Below are positions 34,244-45,872 of a stretch of DNA of 64,000 nt, one piece after another; the stretch's first letter is position 1; each line of letters opens with the position of its first letter. The stretch is from Pseudofabraea citricarpa. Taxonomy: Eukaryota; Ascomycota; Leotiomycetes; Helotiales; Dermateaceae. The position numbers were made by a program, and so were the translations under genes. The stretch is taken from positions 806,001-870,000 of the forward strand of contig JAPWGK010000011.1 of the NCBI GenBank assembly GCA_029641185.1, written 5' to 3'. The notes below the pieces were generated by a model, which had not been told where the DNA came from, searched no databases, and saw only the letters and a program-made list of their open reading frames with translations.

Positions 34244-35456
34244 TCATTTTACTGACGATGTGTACGAACTATCATCTCCTGACTCACGGGCTTCAACCCT
34301 TTGCTCATCCTTTTCAAATTTTCGTTCGTCCTCAGAGTTGATCTCCTCAGGTGGTGTATCATCTCGACGTTCTCTAATTAAGCCTGGTGGTACGGGTTGT
34401 ATGGAACCATGTGTTCGATTATGTCGTTGCTCTGCTGTTTCGAGAAATGCACACAACGTTGTAGAATCAATAAGAAAAGATCCAGATACACCTCCATTTA
34501 GACTTTCAGGAGCAAAATCCTTCAGCTCGAGTTTCAGTCCCGCACCCGGAGAGAGATTAGGACTGCCAAATTCGTCACGAAACACCTGGCCATTGTTAAT
34601 ATGCCCTGCAGAAATTGAGATTGGTAGGCATATACCTGGTGATTCAACGTCTGAGCAGCTTTCAATACCAACTGTCCCCGCTCATTTGTCCTGTATTCTG
34701 GACGCCACATGGAGACTGTACCTTTCTTCGATGTATAATCCAGATCCAATCCGACAACAACGCGAATGCTTCCGCCTGTCTCGAGGATATAGTCGTCAGC
34801 TAGATGTGGTAGAGCTCTTGTCTTCTGAGAGTAAGAAACTTCAATAACAACACCAGGCCAGAGTGCGTCACCGTGTGTAAATGTTGCATCGGGACATCTG
34901 GTAATCTTTCTACCAGTGTTGTCTTCAGCACCATGGCCTCCGTCGCCGTTGAGGACCAATCTGCCGCATCCATTATATTCGATATTACGTACAAAAGGTC
35001 CCGATGGACTCTCGGCGTTTGTGAAAGTCTGCAATCTCCTCTGTACCTCCTTTACCACTCTTGCAAGGAACACTTCGTGTAACAGGGTGTTCATCCGTAG
35101 CACCAGAGTTTCCGTTAGGGGACTGTAGTCGTATCTAAATTGTCAGTACAGGCCGAGGAAAAAGAAAAACAAGCTGATTATGCGAACCTGAATTTGTTTT
35201 CTACAAAGGTCTGCAGAGACTCCTCGTTCTTCAACAGAGTAAGGAAGTCGTTGTATTCCACACGCCGTAATCTAAATGTATGCCACCCAGATTCTAGCGC
35301 TGATGTGCCGCGTGCACAGCTTTGAATCAGCTTAAGTATCTTCAACACTAGCTTTGATGGTTTCGAATCAGATGGTGGTGGAGTTAAAGGCGCTGTAATA
35401 AAACTGTTAGGCGGAGTAACCTTCTTGGAAAGGCTTTCACGATCTTGCATGGCCAT
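34244..35456 (-). CDS. PD-(D/E)XK nuclease-like fungal protein
   Basis: Three exons, 35456-35188, 35134-34636 and 34585-34244, make 369 residues with matching phases. The N-terminus is rich in prolines (APLTPPPSDSKPS). The central domain has CPDATF, then WPGVVIEVSYSQK, then the helix LADDYILETGGSIRVVVGLDL. The D...E-x-(S)-x-S-Q-K pattern is that of the PD-(D/E)XK fold, with Asp in CPD, Glu in VIEV and Lys in SQK. Related hypothetical proteins are common in Pezizomycotina, often in repeat-rich or variable regions. The C-terminus is acidic and disordered. Nuclease activity is inferred from the fold motif only. Confidence 0.7.
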
Positions 35457-36158
35457 ATGCGACTGGTGACTGGGTATGTAATAATGATAACGTGGCAGAA
35501 GTCGGTTTGATGGATGTCTAAACAGTAAGCGTTTGTTTACGCAGGTACGGAATACTATTATCGCCTGTTGCTTAGTGACGTCCTTTCTTTGGATTATAGT
35601 TAATCCGATGGAATCTAAGGCCTTAGGCCGCGATATATCCTCCAATGACAAGCTGTCCTTTATGACAGAACATGACTGAATCAAATCAATAACTTGTGTT
35701 TTTAATGATGTTCAAAAAAGATAGCAGCAAGTAATCTTTACATGATCCTTTCTCGGCATTGTGATTGACTTCATCTCAGCCTCTGTTGACTACCTAGGTA
35801 GGTAATTGAATGTCCTACTGTAATAGATGAGCTTATCGAGTTTCTTAAATTTTCGCTCATAAAACCCTTAGCTCAACGCATAACAATTTGCGCTATTTTT
35901 CTTCCCTCTCCAGTTTCTCTCTTTGTAACTAAACATACTTATCAAATATCTTAACTTTACTCGACTTATAACAGATGGGCGATGATAGTACTAAATCGTT
36001 GGAGCTATGACCCGGTTCAGGTCCAGGCGGACCCACACATAGCCATTATTAATCCGTGCGCGTCTGCTAACATCTCTCTCATCATCATCCGTCCATCCAT
36101 CCGTCCGCATAAACCACCCTGCCATCTGCTGGATCTCTACATTCTCAAAGTTCTCGGA
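35457..36158. other. Divergent intergenic region
   Basis: This is the promoter region of the nuclease-like gene (minus) and the kinase-like gene (plus). The upstream frame extensions of both genes into this region look non-coding. Confidence 0.45.
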
Positions 36159-37345
36159 ATGCGCTCATTTCTCCATCCAAATTTCCTTCTGGCACGGAAC
36201 TCTGTATCAAGGAGAATGTCGTCTCTTGCTCCTGGACACCTTCTCCAAGGCACCCGTTGGAACTACCGCATCATAGGGGCTATCAAAGGAGATAACACAC
36301 ACACGTCCGCCATTTTCAAAGCCAAGGTCGTTCCTCACGAGAATACTTCCGATATCCCCAGATGGTTAGTTGTGCTGCCTCAATTGTTTCCTATTTCTGA
36401 CAATAACTCAGCTATCCAGGGCTATCATCAAAAAAGTTTTGCCTGACGATGAAACCGCCACGGGAAACCTAGACCGTGAATGTCAAATTTATCTACTTCC
36501 TGGTGTCGCCGCGGCCACGTGCTTCCGGCAGATGTACGATGTGATTGACAAACACACCATCGCTTTGGAATGGCTAGACGCAACTCTTGCAGATGTGAAA
36601 TACAAACCGGACATGCGCACATATGCCCTCATCAAGACGGTTCTAAAGGAAACGTTGACCAGTTGCGACATTCTGAACCGCCAACAATATGTGAATACAG
36701 GTATAGCATCTGATCTTGAAGAGTCGGCATCCGCTAATTAGTCCAGACTACAAACCCGCAAACATCCTACTTTCGGGAATCGAGAATGACAGCATTGTTG
36801 CCAAAGTAGGAGACTTGGGACTCGGTAAATAAGCATTGCTGGACTAGACAAACACATTTCCTGACCAAGTTATAGTCGTTCCGGCCGGCCATCTTATCAA
36901 TGCCCAGCCATACGCAATGCGAGCCCCTGAAGTCTTCCTAGGGCAGGCATGCACTGGGCCATCGCAGGTCTGGGCAGTTGCCGCAATGCTGCTTTGCTGG
37001 ATCAAGCCTGGTGTCTTGGGCACGCGGGACAGCCCTCATCCTTTCATCAATGAGGCCTGGTGTATGGCAAAGATCAAACGGCTCTTTCCAAATTGGTATA
37101 TTCCTACCCGCGAAGAGGTTGAGCGCCCTACCCTCAAATCTGCAGTCGAATTTGCAATGCGTTTCAGCGAAGAGGAGCCAATCCCGCAAGCGATCTTGCC
37201 GTTCGAGGAGGAGACCCAAAAGGTAAAGATGCCGGAGCAGTTGAGGGACCTTCTTCGTCTCATGTTAGTGGTTAATCCGGGCGAAAGGCCTTCCGCCTCG
37301 GCTCTGCTCGCGTCGAGGGAATTTCGGGCATTTCAGATGCTATGA
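36159..37345 (+). CDS. Divergent protein kinase-like protein
   Basis: Four exons, 36159-36364, 36420-36700, 36747-36824 and 36876-37345, give about 344 residues. A later start at 36216 (MSSLAPGHLLQG) is possible; the longer one adds an arginine-rich leader that looks mitochondrial. The N-lobe shows WAIIKKVLPDD (lysine of the VAIK type). The catalytic loop reads NTDYKPANILLSG instead of HRDxKxxN: the His-Arg are gone but Asp, Lys and Asn remain. DFG is GDLGL. The activation segment ends MRAPEVFLG, and GERPSASALLASREF is the C-lobe closing helix. It may be active with altered regulation or be a pseudokinase. Confidence 0.75.
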
Positions 37346-37501
37346 TTTTGTCAAGTTGGTAGACTAAATCTTATTCACATATCCATATACACTCGATTGG
37401 TTACATCTACTGCCTCGTTATGTGTCATACATCATACTCTTGATATTCGTGGTCTTTATCTGTGTCATATCTTTGCTGTTATTACCGAAAGGGGGGCTAC
37501 A

Positions 37502-37863
37502 TTCCAACACCACAATGTCGCAAAGTTTTCCAACAAGACCCTGTCACACTTCCCATTCAAAGAAATCTCAGACCTCCTAAATCGGGTAAGATATACATAG
37601 AAGGCTACCTTAGCTCTTTTACCGCCGTAAGCCCATACCAACCCCTCTATTACTGACCAATATCAACACAGGTTCGGCTGCCCGTGGCTCCAAATCTCCC
37701 AAAATTGTCCTGCATACGTTATCACAATCAATCACTGGCTCTGCAGACTATGTTGGATGTCCCATTTTTAGAATGGCTTAGCGAACAGCCTATAATCGTC
37801 TGGAATACAGAGCATTCTGAGGGTAATCCCATGTTAGGAAATGCAACAAAGCGGGGCCGGTAG
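37502..37863 (+). CDS. Possible small two-exon gene, frame unresolved
   Basis: A well-formed intron (GTAAGATATAC..CTGACC..CAACACAG, about 37579-37672) joins open frames in two different ways. One gives FPFKEISDLLNR joined to VRLPVAPNLPKLSC and ends at 37863. The other gives RNLRPPKSG joined to SAARGSKSPK and ends sooner. The start codon is not clear and no family is recognised. Confidence 0.2.
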
Positions 37864-38067
37864 CTTTTGTGGAGCGGATCCAAACGAACAGGCGGCAATG
37901 CACCCGACACTTCGAAAGATTCAAACAAAGTGAAATCTTTATATAACCTCGTTGAAATCAGGGTAAGTTACCAACAGCACAATCATTCCCGCATCTTCTA
38001 CTCTTCTCGGTCATCATCACACACTTGATTGAATCCATCTTTCCAGTCTTTCGAAGCCACGCTCAAC

Positions 38068-38457
38068 ATGTCTCTCATCGGCCAAATCTTCAACAAAGCT
38101 CTCAAGAAGAACATTTCGGTCTACCTCTCCGAGTCTGGAGATGGATACAAGCGTCTCACTAGCGCCCTCAGCGCAGGTATAACGGACACAGCTCTCTCCA
38201 AAGTCAAGGAGCGCTTCGAGAACGGCAGTCTGTTTAAGGAAGAGGACATGAAGCTGATGGAGCGAGTTACGATCACGAACATGCCTCACCAGAGTGAGGG
38301 CGACCAAGACCCTCACTACTCCGTTCAGGGTGAGGATGCCGCTGGAACCAAGGTCAAGGGTGGACATGTCCCTGAGGATGCGTCTAAGCAGACTGTAAGT
38401 CAACATGCTATTTCATATGAACAGCTAGCTAACCTCTATCTGCAGCAAGCAAAATAA
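38068..38457 (+). CDS. Small two-exon hypothetical protein (112 aa)
   Basis: Exon one (38068-38394) starts MSLIGQIFNKALKKN; an upstream in-frame Met at 38029 is less likely. The intron 38395-38445 has GTAAGT, a CTAAC branch and TGCAG. Exon two adds only QAK. The protein has an amphipathic, helical N-terminal half (ALSAGITDTALSKVKERFE) and a polar tail with GGHVPEDASKQT. No family is recognised. The very short last exon with perfect splice sites supports a genuine gene. Confidence 0.5.
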   Translation: MSLIGQIFNKALKKNISVYLSESGDGYKRLTSALSAGITDTALSKVKERFENGSLFKEEDMKLMERVTITNMPHQSEGDQDPHYSVQGEDAAGTKVKGGHVPEDASKQTVSQHAISYEQLANLYLQQAK

Positions 38458-40470
38458 GAACTTACATTGTGAGAATGCCGAGCCTTGCTCTTGTTAGTAT
38501 TAAAACCAGGTGATAAGGTTTTACAACTCAGGAGACTCAGCAGGTTTTCAATTTAACTTTTATTTCGTCTAAGGACATGCCTACATATATGTATATAACT
38601 ATTATTTTATTATTATTGCAATGCGTCGATGCAAAATATCACGTGATTGATAACCCGTGGCCGCAGCATGTGGCATCACGTGAATTACATGTTCCCGGAA
38701 AGGGAATACCTCAACTTACCGGTACCTATAGGTACCTAGTTAATCATGTAAGTAGAACAGCCTTTTCAAAGAACTGAGAAAATGAAACTCTTTTAATCTT
38801 TAACAGTCATACTAGTACATACCATGGTCGTAACAGTTTATATCCTGAAAAGGCACCGACATTTATTAACACTAGCAGAAATTGATTCATCGACGACTTA
38901 ATATGCGTGAATCTTTTGTATTAAAATAAGGAAATGATCATCCGCTCATGTAGTTCTAATCGGTTTGTTCGTGTGATATCAATTTTTTAATTTTAGCATC
39001 TGACTTGCATATGCAGGTAGGTCATGCTGACCAAGGTATTGAGTCAACTAACTAACGGAGCTCTTTGCAGAACAGCTAGCTATTCCGGTAGGCAATTTTG
39101 CTTCGTTTGGAGCCCTACAGAAATTTCAGACTTCACCCCTAATGGCAAGTCCTCAATCAACATTACAATCCAACAGACTGTCATTAGCGATATTTCAGCT
39201 TGTAGCGCATTTGGAGACTACATTTTTGATAGCCTATTCGACATAAGCGTCTCTGATTATCCTTACTAGCAATCCATCCCAATGAGAAATATTCCCACAA
39301 CAGCATCAAAAGCACGACTCGTCAGACGGATGATCTTTAAAGCCGAGCATGTCGCGGTGGAACGCGAACTTCCTATCCTCGTACCTCGGTCCTACCTCCT
39401 CTGGCTAGTTTAAGGCTGGCGGCCTCTGTTTCCAGACCGGTGGCTTCTGGAAGATAACAGTGGAGCTTGTCGGGCGCTATATCATGTACCCCACAGAAGG
39501 CGACTTTCATGGCATCAGGATGGTAATTTGCACAGGTACGAAGTTAATTGCGAGCTCTTACCACATCATCATATCATCATACCATCACATCATCACGTTC
39601 TGGCTTAATAAGTCCAACAATGGACTCACTTTCTCACGGTGGCTATCTACGGCCTGAACCGAGCGCGAGGGACGAAGAATACCCTCAGACTCGGAATGAA
39701 TTCTCCCTTGCGCTGGTTCTTTAATCTAAGCTGAGGGTGAGAAATGAATAGCCGAAGCGAGGGTGATCATACCAGCCTTTCGGGAAAATCCCCAGTCTCA
39801 ACTACTGGAAGACCTTCTGATAGACCTCTGCCAGGAAGCTGAGAATTTGGGGTTTGTCGTCCTGATCCATGAAATACCACTCTTCAAAGCTATGAGATCC
39901 TCAAAGGCTTGACTGTCTGGCAAGCGACCGTGAATGCACCAGCAAACGGTGGCTGGCCTCGGCTTCTACGGGATCTCTCGAGTTGTCGACTTAAGCCTTT
40001 CCAAGAAGGTGCCAATGCCCTGCCAATGGTGATCTTGTCATTTTAATTCTCTTCTTCTTATCACGGCAGCTCGATAAGAGCGCATCGAATCAGCAAAGTG
40101 AAACGTCGGTCAGCAATCAATAGTTCGCTCCGGGTGGCGCTATTTCCCCGACACGCCGCACCGTATTTTAAATCACGCGTTGCACCTTCCTAATTATGCC
40201 TACTTCATCCAGCTTCCCCTTCTGTTTGTTACTGTACGAGCCTTTATCTGTATCTGACATGCTCCGTACATGCTCCGTACATGAAATCTCCCGCTGACCC
40301 AGACGTTCATTGGTGCGCCCTCTGAATTAACTCACTCATGCGGCACAGGTAGGGATGCTGGCAATGCTGCTGCTGCCGCTGCCGCTGCTGGCTGGCTATG
40401 GAGCTCCGGGAGTATATATATCCTTGGCTCGCGGTTTCTTTTTTGCTCCTTCGCTCATCCATCTGCGAAA
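38458..40470. other. Long intergenic stretch with weak coding traces
   Basis: No intact gene. Protein-like fragments appear on the plus strand near 39805-39910 (LLEDLLIDLCQEAENLGF) and shortly after in another frame (TVNAPANGGWPRL), which may be a decayed gene. A CAT-rich run lies at about 39564-39597. A TATATATA box lies about 55 bases before the transporter start at 40471. Confidence 0.35.
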
Positions 40471-42724
40471 ATGTCCAACCTTGCGAACCTCGCCCTTGAT
40501 GGCGGTGACCCACGCATGGGCGAGAAGGACAATCCCAACCAGTACGCGCTCGATCATGGCCATGAAGCAGGACTGAAGAAGGGCTTCACCATCGAGGCTG
40601 CCCAAGTGCACAACGACCCGGATGTGCTTTTCGAGGAGTATCTTCACTACGCCAAGATTACCCGCGCTGAAGAGCGGGCATATGAGGGGAACAACATCAA
40701 GCGCAAGGAGCCCTTTTCTCTTGGCGGCATTATCAAGAATCGATTCTCCAAGGGTCACAAGCACGAAATTAACGCTACCGTGGATGGAAACCAGATCGTC
40801 ACAAGTCACAATGATTGGTAAGTTAAACTTCTATCCAGGATCCACCAATGGAGATTTTACACATCCTAGAATCCTCACCACGATCTTGGAGGCGATGCTG
40901 ATATTCTATCTTGCGTAGGACTACGGTGACTGATCTAGAGTGGAGACAAGCCTCGCGTGCCACCAGAACCGCATCTTGGGGTTCGATCTTCTTCTTGATC
41001 ACAACAGATATTCTTGGTCCTTCTGGCGCTCCGTGAGTTTTTAAGCTTCTGTCAAGCATATCATGATCTAACGAATGCTAAAGGTGGGCTTTCTCCAACA
41101 CCGGATATGGACCTGGTGTTGCTCTATACACCACTTTTGGTCTCATGGCTTCGGTCTCCGGATGGTATGTCTGGGGAGTTTACATGCACAGTAAGTGATA
41201 CTTCGGCTACGTGCACATTTGAAGAATTATCCTAGAGTGACGCAATATGCCTTCCATCACCGGAAATCTCTTCCAGCCCAAGTTAATTCAAAAAGAATTA
41301 ATACTGACACGGTGACCTGCAGCGGACTCCGATCGTCACCCCCTTCGCGATTTCGGCCAAGCATTTTTCCGTGTCTTTGGCCCAGCTATGCGACATTTAA
41401 TCAACGTTTTACAGTCTCTTCAGATGATTATGCTGGTCGCTGTGCTTATTCTCAGTGAAGGAGGCAAGGTTTCACAAATTTCTATTGGCAGAAACAAAGA
41501 AAATGGTAACGGACTCTGCTTCGTTATCTGCCTTCTCATCATCGCCCTCCTGGGCATGGTACTCGGACAGATCCGTACCCTTCAGCGTTTTGGATGGCTC
41601 GCCAACTTTTCCGTCTTGACAACCGTACTTGTTTCGTTCCTGGCTATTGGTGTTGCTGCCAACTCTGATCCCAATTATGGGGCTATGTTCAGCTCCTTCG
41701 GCGCTACCACAGACGTCCCTTTTGGTGAAATTAACTTCCCTAACGGTACAGTCGAAAGCCACATCCCAATCAGGAAATTTGCTGGAACGCCTCCTTATGG
41801 ATATGCTTCTGGTGGTGTAGGCTTCCTTGGCTCTTTCCAGGGCATCAACAGTATTATCTACGCATATGGTGGAGCCATGCTTTTTTTCAATCTCCTTGCT
41901 GAGATGCGCAATCCATGGGATTTCTGGAAGGGAATGATTGTTGCAGATATTTTTATCTACCTCGTTTACATGTTCTTCGGTATCTTCCAATACTCTTACC
42001 AAGGGCAATACACATTCAGTTCGGCCATTCAGAGTACGACCCCTTTTAACTACCGAACCGCTGGTAATATTTTAGCCATCATGGGTAAGTCACAATCACC
42101 ACCGTCAGATGTCAGCTGAAACTAATGCTGCGAATAGGTGGGCTAATTGCTGCTGCCCTGTACGGTAACATTGGCATCAAGGTCATCTACAACAACGTGC
42201 TCATGGAGCTTTTCCGTAAGCCTCATGTCCTCTTCTATTTCTAAGTCACAGATTTCTAACCAGTTTGACCAGACTTCCCTCCATTGACGTCCAAGCGTGG
42301 CAAGATCGCGTGGGTCTTTGTAGTCCCAGTCTACTGGGCTGTCGCCTACGTCATCGCCACAGCCGTCCCGAATATTGGAGATATCTCGAGTTTGGTCGGA
42401 GCATTCTGTATTGGCAACTTCACCTACACCTTCCCAGCACTCCTCAAGTTGGGTTTCGATATCAAAAAGAACGCCATGCTTCCAGAAGAACAATTCGATA
42501 CGGTTACGAGGAAGTACACGCGTGTGGACAACGGTATGAAGAGATGGTGGAGAGGCTATAAGAAGTCTTTTTGGATGTCCTCGTTTAATTTTATATACTT
42601 CTTGGGCTCCATGGTGGTGTGCGGTCTCGGTTGCTACGCTGCTATTGAGGCGCTGATAAGTGCTTTCGGCGCTGGTGGAACCACGGCAACTCATTTCAGT
42701 TGTACATCTCCATTTGCAGGATAG
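40471..42724 (+). CDS. Amino acid transporter, AAAP family (Neurospora MTR-like)
   Basis: Six exons, 40471-40817, 40919-41032, 41084-41190, 41323-42084, 42138-42215 and 42273-42724, give about 619 residues with consistent phases. A hydrophilic N-terminus (about 115 residues, charged) precedes TM1. The core reads SWGSIFFLITTDILGP, GYGPGVALYTTFGLM, then DSDRHPLRDFGQAF, the loop typical of fungal neutral amino acid permeases, and later GFLGSFQGINSIIYAYGG and LPLTSKRGK-like FPPLTSKRGK before the last helices. It is a proton-coupled amino acid carrier of the plasma membrane or vacuole. Substrate range is unknown. The residue at the exon five-six junction (His) depends on the chosen acceptor. Confidence 0.9.
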
Positions 42725-44390
42725 ATTTGCATGGCATGGCTGGTGCGAGCAAGACAATGAGGCGAGGAAGTGTAGTAGTAAGGAGGCGTCTCGTGGTGCC
42801 TTGTAAGCTGTAATCTAAAGAGAGATATATAGACTAACAATGTACACTCATTGGTTAATCACCTCATCCTACTTTATTTCCTCAGCCTTTGGCACAAAGA
42901 GCTTTGACCCCGATCGTCAGTTGTCGTCTTCGGGGGCATTTACGTTAATTCAACTTGCACCATAGGCGAAGCACTGAGTATATTTTTGAAAAGCGGACGG
43001 TCCACTTTGGGTTCCTTAGGGACTCGTGTGTGCTCCTTTAGCACCGTCGTTAAAACTTGACAAAGGTGATATCAGGGAACAGGGGTCAGATTAGGTCTGG
43101 TAAGCTAAAAATCAAGAAGTTGAAATATGGGCTGATATAGTTCAATTTGCTTAGGAGAGGAGAATCAGGCCTCCTCGGGTAAGCAGCTTTCTGGTGAGTC
43201 GATGGAGAATAGCGGAACTATTTCTCGATTGAAATATTGTCAGACTTTAGGAGTCAGGTTCCACTACCAGTTTCACTGGTTTCAAGCTACCATATTAGAA
43301 TCACTTTTGCCTGTATATATACCACCTTTTAGGCCTACTTTATTCTGCCATCGCGTCAACTTTCAAGAATCCAACAAAAATATACCACTCGCATATTAAC
43401 TTCGGTTGCCAAAGATTGCTGGTTCTGGTATGGTACAACGAGGAGGCTAACAAAACCCCATGTGTCATCCGATATAAGCAGCTCTCTACCATGCTCCGGA
43501 GATCCTGGGTCCTGATCGGTGTTCCATAGTCACGAAGCGCTGATTTCTAGAATTTAGAATTTAGAATTTAGGTGTCTTTGTATGTCTAGCGCTTGCCGGG
43601 TGTGCTAGATAGGTCATAAATAGAAGAAAAAACAACCCGCCAGCTAGCTATTCGACTTGTTAGAAGGCAGCTAAATCTTCGCTTACTTCAAGTTGTCGTT
43701 GATTTGAGTGTACTTCTTGGCCTATTGCTATATTATCTTATCGATCGATATGGGATGGGAATCTATGGGAAATCAGCAAGATGTTTATATTATTTTCTCT
43801 TATGCGACAAGCTGTGAAATCATATGACTGGAGAGGGTGAAATTGGTATTCGGGTGCTCTACACCAAGCAAGAGCTATATATGCTGCTTAGCGTACACGT
43901 GACATGCGATGTGACATTGTGACCTGTACCGTCAGGATTCAAGTTAAACTCGCGCAAATCCCACGTAAGGTTTAACTAAACGAGCAAGCGGTCAGTGATA
44001 TGAGTAGATAGCTGGAATATGTCAAACGTCATGTAAATATTAGTATTCAGATATGTCAGATCCTGGCCTACGATTTCCAACAGATTAAGCGACGAGGTCG
44101 TTCAAGCACGAGAATACTCGTTTTAACCAGATTATCTTGTCAAGGAATTTGATTTGTTGAGCCTTTTATTAACCAGATAATATTCAAACAAGACTCACAT
44201 AGTCCTGGTGAGTACATGTTCAAACAGGGTTCAACAAATTCACGACAAATCTCAGGCTCAAATAACAGAAACGTAGTTCAGAATTCCAAGTACGCCTGGA
44301 CCGCGCAAGAGCGACCTTCATAAACCCAAATATCCCCAACCCCCCCGTGCTGATTCACTAATAGTACAATCGGCCATTATAATGAGCATA
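42725..44390. other. Gene-free stretch
   Basis: No supported gene. The words AGAATTTAGAATTTAG (43553-43570) form a short tandem repeat. The last part is the 3' side of the minus-strand gene that ends at 44391. Confidence 0.45.
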
Positions 44391-44959
44391 TCATTTTTGA
44401 TGCTCGTCGGTCCAATCTCCTTCCACCCATTTTGTGCCGTCCCACCATTCTGCACGGCTGGTTTGCTTGTTTGTCCTCCACGTAAGGTTTGTAATAGCGG
44501 CCGTACCAGAAGAACTGGAAGATTCACCGCCGCCGAGATTTTTTCCCGCTCTTGAAGGAAATTCATTCCAAGTGCCGTCGTCGTGAGCATGAATCGAGAC
44601 TAATCTAGTCCCTTTTGAAGTAAAGTAAGAGACAGTAATGACTTCTTTGGGATCCGACGGGTCCTTTGATGAACGATGTGGCGTCGTGCCTCTTAAATAT
44701 GTATGATTAGCACTCTAATGACAGATAAACAAGTCTTTGGAAACTTACTGGATGGTTCCTTCTTCGAGCTGAGGATACTAACATGGGAAGCTTATTAGGA
44801 CTAAATTTGAGAAAAACTCAACGGATCACTTACTCTAGTTTCAAGTGAATTACCAGCTGTTTCCACTGTATCCACGAAGCCACCTCCAGCATTACGGCGC
44901 AGGAATTCAAGAGTTGTCTTGCCAGAGTATCTCATCATGGCACGGCTAGTGGGCTGCAT
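44391..44959 (-). CDS. Three-exon hypothetical protein (about 148-151 aa) with a micro-exon
   Basis: The start at 44959 gives MQPTSRAMMRYSGKTTLEFL. Exon one ends at 44834 with a GTAAGT donor. Exon two is only 20 nt (44768-44749) or 29 nt (44777-44749), depending on which of two AG acceptors is used; both keep phase. Exon three (44691-44391) reads GTTPHRSSKDPSDPKEVI then a Trp-rich tail with AEWWDGTKWVEGDW. The protein has a glycine/serine linker (GGGESSSSSGT) and no membrane segment. No family is recognised. Continuous phase over three exons is strong evidence for a gene, although no single frame is long. Confidence 0.6.
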
Positions 44960-45872
44960 TTTGACAGATTTTGTAAAATGGCCTTTTGATAGGATAAAAG
45001 CTTGTGTCGGGTGACTCTAATCAATGTGTTGAGTGGCACCATACATTCACTTTATGAATTGAATGCTTTTGTCGAAGGTTATTGATTTGTCTAAGGAAGA
45101 AAGAGGATAAACACAACAGGGAGAGCCCTTTATATAGGCAGTAGCCAACCACCCACCTAAGTGAATATTCTTCCAACATCTGCCCTAACATCCTGAACAA
45201 AACCCTTTAGAGCCAGCTATATGAATTTCATTGTTCGGAAATTTAGAGCATTTTATGTCAAACGTTAATCATCACATAAACGAAAAAGTTATCATGAAAG
45301 AAAGCTAAAACTACAAAGATGGATTATCATATGCAGACTTTTGATGAATTAGAAACATAGAACTAAGAAAACAAGATAAAATTCCTGTGGCGGATTGAAC
45401 CATGAAGAGAGGGGGCTAGCTTGGAGTTGAGCCAAGTTCAAATCGCGCCCACCAACTTCAATGCCGATCATGCTATGGCTACCTACCTATACCTATAGGT
45501 AGATACGTACTTCTCTCTCTGTGTGTTGGTAATACAGAACTGGATATTATACCGGGCCACTTGCAGCTAAGGCAACAGGGTAGAAGTCTCGTGAGGTATC
45601 TTGCGACATAAAATAGTCGGATCACTTTCCATTGCGCATTAGCTTGACTTGTAATCGATGGAAGCAAGTACAAAACGAGGCTATTCTCCAGTACTACAAT
45701 GAGAAATCGGCAAGGAGCTTTGTCCAGTCTCTAAGTAGTGTCACGTGATCATATTTGACCCTTTTGGGTTTAGTAATCCGACTCCCCATTAGCTGACGCT
45801 TATTATTTTCGCCTAAGTCATTCATTTAGTACCGACCAATCGATCTTCCTGTATGCCTCCCTTCAAAATAAG
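44960..45872. other. Divergent intergenic region
   Basis: Promoter side of the small gene at 44959 (minus) and of the kinase-like gene at 45873 (plus). No coding frame is supported. The palindrome CCTATACCTATAGG lies near 45487-45501. Confidence 0.45.

Noticed and set aside
45400..45465. Possible tRNA 3' half (AGTTCAAATCGCGCCC)
   Set aside because: No matching 5' acceptor strand or anticodon arm could be folded upstream.
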